Source of the DNA: Melastoma dodecandrum
Taxonomy: Eukaryota > Streptophyta > Magnoliopsida > Myrtales > Melastomataceae
Length of the DNA: 64,000 nt
Direction of reading: 5' to 3'
Assembly: GCA_029817715.1 (NCBI GenBank)
Contig: JARUPY010000149.1
Location: forward strand, 248,001-312,000
Below, one piece after another: positions 56,897 through 64,000 of this stretch. The notes beneath the pieces were generated by a model. That model did no database searches. It was not told the origin of the DNA and was given only the letters and a program-made list of their open reading frames with translations. How positions within the stretch are numbered: the stretch's first letter is position 1; each line of letters begins with the position of its first letter. The translations under genes and the position numbers were made by a program.

Positions 56897-58940
56897 ATGG
56901 TTCAAAGTTTCATGCCGGCGAGCTTGCAGGAAATCTGGAACGCTTCTAACGTTCGAGGTTTCATGATGCTTAGCCTTTTCCTCCAACTGCTACTCGCATC
57001 CATCGCCCACCTAAAAAGGGCTTCCACTAGCAGGTTCTTTCTGTTTGTTATATGGTCGGCCTACTTCATGGCAGATTGGGTGGCAACGTTCACGTTCGGG
57101 CTGATCTCAAACGCACAACGAATCGACTCGATCTCCCCTCCGGAAGTTAACGAGAACCTCATGGCTTTTTGGGCTGCTTTTCTCCTGATCCACCTCGGCG
57201 GTCCTGATACGATCACCGCCTACTCCCTAGAGGACAACGCCCTTTGGATGCGCCATCTAGTTGGGCTCGTCGCCCAGTTGTCTACCTTCTTTTACATATT
57301 CTTCAAGACCCTCCCTGACAATAACCTTGTCGCTCCCACAATCCTGATTGCGATTGCCGGAGCAATCAAGTATGGGGAGAGGACTAGATCGTTATATCTT
57401 GCGAGTATGGAAAACCTCAAGAAGTCCACTGGAAAACTGCCTGTTACAAGTCTTGAAGACTTGCACGAAAGTGATTTTCAGGGTACTACTGGGAAAGAAG
57501 CCTATTACTTCTTCCAAATATTCAAAGGTTTCATCGTAGAAATCAATCCAAACCATGTACAACAATCACAAAGCCGTGAGTTCTTCCTACTAAAAGATGC
57601 AAAAGGCGCATTTGATCTGTTGGTAGCTGAGCTATATCTTCTGTTTGAATTGTTCTACATGAAAATCTCTTCCGTAAATTCTTCTTTGGGGGTGATCGTT
57701 TGCATGATCACATTGTATAGCGTTATTGGGGCTCTAATATTGTATAGCCTTTTGGAGAAGAAGGGATTCCATGAGGTTGATATTTGGATCGCCTATTTCT
57801 TGCTTGGCGGAACTGTTGCTCTAGAGATGACTAACGGAATGATGATCATGTTTTCCAATTGGATGGGTCCGATGAGATGGTTCCATATTTGTTGGACTCT
57901 GCTTCAAGCAGTGTGCTTTGTCATTCCGTTTTTTATAATCCTGGTTGTAGCAATAATCTTGTCAGTTCCGTGTGGTTGCTTTGAAGTCATTCAGAAGACA
58001 TGGAGCAAGAAGTTGGGCGCATTTAGTTTGATGTCGCATTGCATCGAACATTGTCATAGAGGTGGTAATAAACCTTTGAAGTATGCTCACTTGATTTACT
58101 GTAAGGCGTAAGCCTGACCACGTCGCATTCTCTTTGTTTTCCGGATAATCGAAGAAGCTACTTCTTCTGAAAATCTTTTGAATCCCACCAGGAAATGTCA
58201 CCAGAAGAAAAAAGGGAGGCATATCATGGAATGTCTTTGATGCGGAAACCCGAGACTTCATTTTCAAGGAGTTGAAGGAAAGAGCATTGGCGGCCGTTGA
58301 TGAGAACAAAGTGAAGGAGATATACGAGGCGAGAGGGAGCTGGATATTGTCGAAACTAGGGAATGCGGACAGATTGATGAGATATGTGAAGAAGTTTGAC
58401 TACGACAGGAGCCTTCTAGCGTGGCACATCGCCACCGAAATATGCCATAACACCGCCGTGGAGACAGATGACTGCAAGCAGAGGAAATTGGCTGTTACAT
58501 TGTCGAATTACATGCATTATCTCCTGATCAAGAAGCCCGAGATCATGTCCGCCGTTGCAGGGATTGGCCACATAAGGTATGGTGATACTTGTGCCGAGGT
58601 AAAACATTTCTGCAGGGAATACGAAGCCAAGACTCTGAGTGAGTTCTGCAATAAGATATCGAACGAAGACACGAGCATCGAACCCACTGACATTTACAAA
58701 GACAAGCGCACCTCCGTCTTGTCGGACGCGTGCGATCTTGCCAGATTACTGATGCAGAAGGACAACAAATGGGAGATAATAAGTGGAGTTTGGGTGGAGC
58801 TGCTTACAAATGCGGCCGGCCACTGCAGGCCTGAGAAACACGCTCCGGCCGTGAGCGAGGGAGGTGAGCTCGTGACGATCGTCTGGCTGTTGATGGCTCA
58901 CTTGGGGATCGGCCCGCATTTCCCTTATCTAGATGATTAA
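56897..58940 (+). pseudogene. DUF4220/DUF594 copy F, damaged at the splice junction
   Basis: Exon 1 (56897-58100) is fully open with all eight hydrophobic segments and GGPDTITAYSLEDN. Exon 2 (58192-58940) carries a full DUF594. At the donor, GTAAGGC has been duplicated ahead of GTAAGCC, making the intron 91 instead of 84 bp, and the acceptor reads CACCAG rather than CTGCAG. Splicing from the first donor creates TGA at the junction (T+GA). The second donor shifts the frame and soon stops. Unspliced, the frame ends at 58111 after 404 residues. The copy can therefore probably yield only the DUF4220 half. It may still be expressed, given its captured upstream region. Confidence 0.8.
58101..58191 (+). 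other. Altered intron of copy F (91 bp)
   Basis: The 7-bp direct duplication GTAAGGC/GTAAGCC lies at 58101-58114. All other cluster introns are exactly 84 bp. Confidence 0.75.
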
Positions 58941-59639
58941 AACTATATATGGTAGTTGCGACATTTTCTTGTGGAAGCAGCGACGCCATAAAAAGTAATC
59001 GAATGTGTCCAAATTCAACAAAGTGGAAATTTAACGGGACTAAATTGATTTTTTATTTTAATTTAAGAAAAATATCGATAAATAAAAGAGGTCGTAAATC
59101 ACATTATGTATAATTACTAGGATGTAAATGATCGATTCAGCACAAGCATATTCGGACAAATTTAACAAGGCTCGAGCGATTACGCTTAAAATTTCGTGTT
59201 TGGGACTTCCGTGAGTTTGGATATGTAATAGTCGATAGGCAACTTTAGATGTGTTTGTTGATAATTTGTTTAGAAATGGGCGCATTTTTCCCCTACATGT
59301 CGTTGTACTCTTCAAATATATTTATATATTTATATATTATATCCAAAACTCGTAAGTGTCCCGAACACGAGATTTTAATCATGATCCGGTTCGAGCCACC
59401 GACATTTGGGCTTGGCACGTACAATGCAATAATCGCCAAAGAATGCTATCGGCGTACCTTCTGCAAGACAGAGAGACATAAGAAAACGTAACAAAATAGA
59501 AAGAGAGAAAAGGAGAGCTTCTTGTGGAAGTTCCTTTTTTAAAAAAATATTAATGACATGAAAATGGGTATGATGAATATGCGCAACATCACCTTAGACG
59601 AATGCCGAAGATGAGGACAAAAATTGGGTGGTTCATTTA
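58941..59639. other. Intergenic flank paralogous to 25553-26410
   Basis: The 3' flank of copy F matches that of copy D in order (for example GTCCCGAACACGAGATTTTA and AGAGAGAAAAGGAGAGCTTCTTGTGGAAGTTCC). The match stops at GGTTCATTTAC (about 59639), where unrelated sequence begins. Confidence 0.65.
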
Positions 59640-60200
59640 CAAAGAGTGCGTGGTTTCAAAACGCGCCCACCCGCCCCTATGCGGCATATGGGGATAGGCA
59701 TGAAGGCACGTTTTGAACCTAAGCCAAAACCCGCCCCTCCAGCACTTGGAGAAAATTCTCCAAGTATAGGTGTCCCCCCTTGGGAATACACAAGGGGCGG
59801 GTTTTCAAAATCCGCCTCCCTCTTATACATTACTAAACACTTATGAATTATATTAGAAACCCTGTTTTAACAACATAATAATCAAACTATCAAACTTCGA
59901 AATAATCCATGTTATAAAACTGGAACAGTAATATCATACATAAAACCTTAGAATATCATACGTAAAGTCATACATAAACGTTTACAAACTTCAGTAAGGT
60001 CCCCTACGCCTCGTCGATTTCCTCCTAACATAAGGCCTGATGACGGGATCTTCTGAAACATGAGACTGGTCCAATGAATCATCCAGGTACAATTATGTGA
60101 TTTGAGAAGGTCTTTCTCCTTGTTGTGAATGGTCGTACCTGAAAAACTTATATTAGTTGAGTTACGAGAGTTTAAATCAATCAAACATAAAAGGACTTAC
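59640..60200. other. Left part of the inserted element next to the PMD pseudogene
   Basis: Starts with GC-rich DNA containing a local inverted repeat (CCCGCCCCT near 59666 and AGGGGCGGG near 59793). This is followed by AT-rich sequence without a recognised gene. It may be the terminal region of the element carrying the plant mobile domain. Confidence 0.4.
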
Positions 60201-60218
60201 CCGAATTATCTTGCCCCT

Positions 60219-62120
60219 TTAATCGGAGCTCCCGAGATCGAAGTGGACACAACCTCGAAGTAAGGTGTACTGTAATCGGCATAATTGGAGCTCCCGAGAT
60301 CGAAGTGGACACAACCTCGAAGTAAGGTGTACTGTAATCGGCATCAATATGGGCAACTTGCGAGATGAGCATGCCCTCTCGCTCTTCATGTCCTCGTCAA
60401 ATACGAGATCCTCGTATGTCCATGGCACTTCCTCATCTTCATGCTCCTCTTCCGTATCGTCCATGTGAGGATGATCTTCCTCCATATGCTGTCCACCTGG
60501 CGGCATGAACTCGTATGCAGGTTGATCTTCTAACCTGTCGGTACGACCATACAATGGTACTGGTGCATACTCCCGCATCAGCTGCATGCACTCCTCGGCA
60601 AGAGAAACTAGTTCGGGCTAGTCGAACCGAAGCTTAATCTTGTAAAAATTCTTCATCTATATCACAAATATAGGTTAAAATTGAAAAATAGAATGGAAAA
60701 ATGTAATGTGATACTCATAACCAGTTACCATTGTGCCTAGCATGGAGCCGGTGTGCGATATTTATAGTCTGGTGTGCTTTGCATATCATTTTGAGTATTT
60801 AGTGTGAGGCTCCCAAAACAACGGCATGACCTAACTCATCCGATCTTCTCACAGCTCCACAAACACCCGGTAGACCTCTCTCCAGTTGTTCATCGTCTTT
60901 CCACGCAAATCCACCCGATGGAGTGCCTTGCTGGTGTGACATTGTGCCGGCACGAGCTGATAATTGTCAAACTAACGAATCACTCTATCCGGGTAATGTC
61001 ACTCCACTATGTAGAAGCAAATGAGAGTGAGTCTGGCACGCTAAAAAGCCTCTCCCGATCGATAATAATTCGGAAGCATGGTTATCAACTCCTCTTGGTA
61101 AGGATGTCAAACAATCTGCATATATCAATGTGAATGTATGAGGAAAATTCTATATAATCAAATGAAATTATTAGCTATAGGAGTTTAATGATCCATGCTT
61201 TGCCTATCAAGGCCTTTCTATACGAGGAAAATACATGGGTAATGATCATGCGTACATCTTTTGCAATAGCCCAGTTATAGGTCAAAGACATATCCTATAC
61301 AAATGGGGTTCGATGTCTAAGAGGCGCTATATATGTGAATCTATCCCATGCCCAAATCTGTAACAATATCAGGGGACCCTCTACTTGAGATGCCTTGTGG
61401 TGAGCCGCCTAACACAAACTCTTATAAAGCCACGCAAGGCAGGCACTACCCCAGCTGTACTGTCCATCCCTCTAAAAGTCCGCTAGTAGAGGCAACAAGA
61501 ATATGTGTACTAAACTGTCTGACTTCGTAGTTAATATCATCTCGCCAATCAGCTGTAAAATATAAGCCTGGTATGCATCTGCACTACCTCCTCAGGGGCA
61601 TCTATAGGGATCTCACCAAAATTAGCAGCCAGCCAGCTCAGTCTAATACGACCAGACCTAATGTTGTCACCCCTAGGTACCCACCCCAATAACACCACAC
61701 ACACTACCTCATCAGATACGAAGATGTCTGCTATCACCGCATCACCATCTACGGGCAAACTAGTTGAATTTCCATATCCAGTAGGGTGACAGTCATCTCA
61801 CCGTGCACCACATGGAAGGTGTATGTCTCCGGCCTCCCGCGTTATGTCAATGTTGTGATAAGGGTCCAATCCAAGGAAATGAATGGAAACTTAGCCACTC
61901 CGTAGAATCCTACATGACAGAGGTAAACATCCATCCTGGGATCGGTGGCAACTCCCTTCAGTGATTTCTCCTACCCGACGACAAATTAGAACGTTATTCT
62001 GTAAATAAAACACGAACTAGTAAACAAGGTACAAATACATGAAAGGTAATATAATGATTTAAAACTAAAAAAGTAGATATGCATATACCACACTATATAT
62101 GGCTTCCCATACAGCCGTCG
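60219..62120 (-). pseudogene. Plant mobile domain (MAIN/PP7-long-form-like) pseudogene
   Basis: Minus-strand fragments read in order as a plant mobile domain protein. LGWVPRGDNIRSGRIRLSWLAANFGEIP is at 61630-61720 and LPLLADF near 61475. DGQYSWGSACLAWLYKSLC follows at about 61410-61460, ILLQIWAWDRFTYIAPLRH at about 61310-61370, and a HRIDLRGKT-like and WREVHRVFVELWE-like part at 60810-60930. An acidic tail is at 60400-60587 (HMDDTEEEHEDEEVPWTYED). Several stops and frameshifts occur (about 61340, 61485 and 61553). A ~60-bp segment is tandemly duplicated at 60225-60345. Such domains occur in MAIN-family proteins and, more often, in transposons. This copy is non-functional. Confidence 0.7.
60225..60345. 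repeat. Tandem duplication of ~62 bp
   Basis: The phrase GGAGCTCCCGAGATCGAAGTGGACACAACC...GTACTGTAATCGGCAT occurs at about 60224 and again at about 60286, nearly without change. Confidence 0.85.
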
Positions 62121-62156
62121 ACCGATACTCTGCATGAGCATTAAGAACGTTTGCAT

Positions 62157-63393
62157 AGCATTATTGGGGCTCTAATATTGTATAGCGTTATTGGGGCTCT
62201 AGTATTGTATAGCCTTTTGGAGAAGAAGGGATTCCATTAGGTTGATATTTGGATAACCGATTTCTTGCTTGGCGACACTCTTGCTCTAGATATGACTAAC
62301 GGAATGATGATCGTGTTTTCCAATTGGATGGGTCTAGCGAGGTGGTTCCATGTTGGATGGGGTCTGCTTCAAGCAGTGTGCTTTGTCATTCCGTTTGTAA
62401 TAATCCTGGTTGTAGGAATAATCTTGTCAGTTCCGTGTGGTTGCTTTGAACTCGTCGATGAGTCGTGGAGCAAGAAGTTGGGTGCGTTCAGTTTGTTGTC
62501 ACATTGCATCCAACATTGTCATAGAGGTGGTAATAAACCTTTGAAGTATGCTCACTTGATTTACCGTAAGCCTGACCTCGTCGCATTCTCTTTGTTTTCC
62601 GAATAATCGAAGAAGCTACTTCATCTAAAAAACTTTTGAATCCCTGCAGGAACAATCACCAGAAGAAAAAAGGGAGGCGTATCATGAAATGTCTTTGATG
62701 CGGAAACCCGAGACTTCATTTTCAAGGAGTTGAAGTGTTGATATAATCTGGTTTTGATAATGACAATGGTTATGTATTGCTAACATGCTATTTAAGTGTA
62801 CAGAACAACAAGTCTTCAAGTGTGGAAGTTGTTCTCTGTTATCCGTGCAATACGTAAAAGAGTTATGTGGAGTACTTCTATGAAGAAAATGATCTAGTCA
62901 TCAGAAATGGTGTTATGAGGACAAGATCTACTATCGAGTCCACTATATCTGTTATAGAGATAAGCATCTGTGTCACAATTGTTATAACTCTCCTTGCTGA
63001 ATATTTTTTAACGGGAATGTTTTCATATTATGGAAACAAATAAACCATAAAGCCAAATTCGTATAAGGAAAAGTGTTGATTCTGCTGTCGCAGAAGACAG
63101 AGGAAGTTGGCTGTTAAGTTGTCTTATTACATGCATTATCTCCTGATCAAGAAGCCCGAGATGATGTCTACCGTGGCGGGGATTGGCCACATAAGGTATG
63201 GTGATACTTGTGCCGAAGTTGAACATTTCAGCAGGGTATACAAAGCGGAGACCGTGACTGAGTTCTGCAATAAGATATTGAACGAAGATACGAGCATTGA
63301 ACCCGTTGATGTGTACAACGACAAGCGCACCTCTGTCTTCTCAGATGCATGCAATCTGGCCCGATTACTGATGGAGAAGGACAACAAATGGGA
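62157..63393 (+). pseudogene. DUF4220/DUF594 pseudogene, copy G, fragmented
   Basis: Starts mid-exon 1 (at SVIGALILYSLLEKKG) after a 27-bp tandem duplication (62157-62183 and 62184-62210). The Glu codon after GFH reads TAG (62238-62240). The last hydrophobic segments, the 84-bp intron (62566-62649) and the start of exon 2 are recognisable to KELK. About 210 bp of DUF594 are then missing and replaced by ~360 bp of unrelated DNA (62736-63098). DUF594 resumes at QRKLAVKLSYYMHYLL and stops at NKWEN (63393), where it joins the upstream block of the next copy. Non-functional. Confidence 0.87.
62736..63098. mobile_element. Foreign insert in copy G, possible copia LTR remnant
   Basis: Begins TGTTGATATAATCTGGTTTTGATAATGACAA, similar in style to the start of many plant copia LTRs. 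It ends near AGAAGACAG before DUF594 resumes. There is no target duplication at its edges and the host lost ~210 bp, so it is an insertion plus deletion rather than a clean LTR. Confidence 0.4.
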
Positions 63394-64000
63394 GAACCCT
63401 GGCCTTTGACACGGTTCATGGGATTACGCATCACGGTCTCGATAAAATCAATGTGTGCATACTGTATTCTTTTCGATGGAAATGCTTGTGTCGACAGCCT
63501 ATACAGCGACATCAGTGCCCATTTAGAAACCTATCCCTTTCCCCAAGAAACGAGGCACAGGGACTCGCGGATGAAGTAACTCATTAACAGTTACAGGCAT
63601 GAAACCTGCACACGAGTTCAAAACGATATGTGGTGAACTTTGGCATCGTTCAATTCCTGCTATCAGGCGAAAGCGCCGAGTCAAGTTCACAAGGTGGCGC
63701 GAGTGGCAGGCACACCACAGAACAAAAATACACAAGGGAGTGGAGATTCGGGAGTGCTTGTGATGTTGGTTTTCCAGTTGATGATTCACTTTGTAATCGA
63801 CCCACATATCCTGCATCTCGAAGATTAGGATCTTCACTGGAGAAGAGATCTGGTGGCATGTACTCGGGGTGTTATTGAAATATATCATCCCAGAGTTTCA
63901 CCACTAACACTTAAGTTGATAAATGCTTTGTAGGTTGGAGCTTACCTCATCAGGTGGCGTAACCGGTAGGCCACCGCCGATAATTCCTTGAAGATCGAGT
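63394..64000 (+). promoter_or_regulatory. Conserved DUF4220 upstream block, cut by the rearrangement
   Basis: From about 63440 the sequence follows 22860-23240 and 1290-1560 (AATGCTTGTGTCGACAGCC, GAGATTCGGGAGTGCTTGTGATG). At about 63888 it jumps to 3'-flank sequence (CATCCCAGAGTTTCACCACTAACAC, as at 680-705) instead of continuing to a start codon. No gene start follows before the window ends. Confidence 0.5.

Overview
The window is nuclear DNA of a flowering plant. The evidence is short GT-AG introns, plant-only families (DUF4220/DUF594, SDE5, DUF2921), Mutator-like elements (MULEs) of the FAR1 type, and Ty3/gypsy and copia retrotransposon debris. I cannot name the species. Nothing bacterial, no CRISPR array and no rRNA was seen.

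The backbone is a decaying tandem cluster of DUF4220-DUF594 membrane-protein genes, all on the + strand. Two copies look intact (1809-3851 and 52052-54079). One has a complete coding length but a damaged splice junction (56897-58940). Four are pseudogenes (4690-5095, 18476-20155, 23515-25552, 62157-63393). Loose DUF594 scraps lie at 562-600, 22235-22471 and 54463-54645. Each full copy has the same phase-1 intron of 84 bp between the DUF4220 and DUF594 halves. A conserved, apparently non-coding block of about 450 bp precedes most copies and also appears at positions now orphaned (10440-10892, 63440-63890).

A family of large MULEs has repeatedly inserted into and rearranged the cluster. Element 1 (27075-36143) is complete: about 0.88 kb terminal inverted repeats (TIRs), a perfect 9-bp target duplication, an intact FAR1/MURA transposase (+) and a convergent multi-exon Ulp1-type protease gene (-) with one nonsense codon. 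Element 2 (10893 to about 18475) landed in the promoter of a DUF4220 copy and later lost its right end together with the 5' part of that gene. Element 3 (about 54650-55894) is an end fragment fused to a DUF594 scrap. A fourth TIR-like piece (1 to about 557) is also fused to a DUF594 tail.

Between 36.2 and 48.4 kb lies a non-clustered block. It holds an SDE5-like RNA-silencing gene (+, with an in-frame TAG in its second exon), a degenerate tRNA-Val, an RPB2 (RNA polymerase II second-largest subunit) copy lacking its N-terminal middle (-), and a DUF2921 membrane-protein gene split by a frameshift (-). From 48.4 to 52.04 kb there is gene-poor DNA ending in a probable gypsy LTR that abuts the start codon of the 52052 gene. 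The SDE5 promoter/5'UTR region was duplicated to 55904-56763, directly upstream of the 56897 gene. Retroelement debris fills 5097-10439. A plant-mobile-domain pseudogene (-) fills roughly 59640-62150.

Overall this is a birth-and-death tandem cluster mixed with MULEs. Several junctions allow the order of events to be read directly from the sequence.
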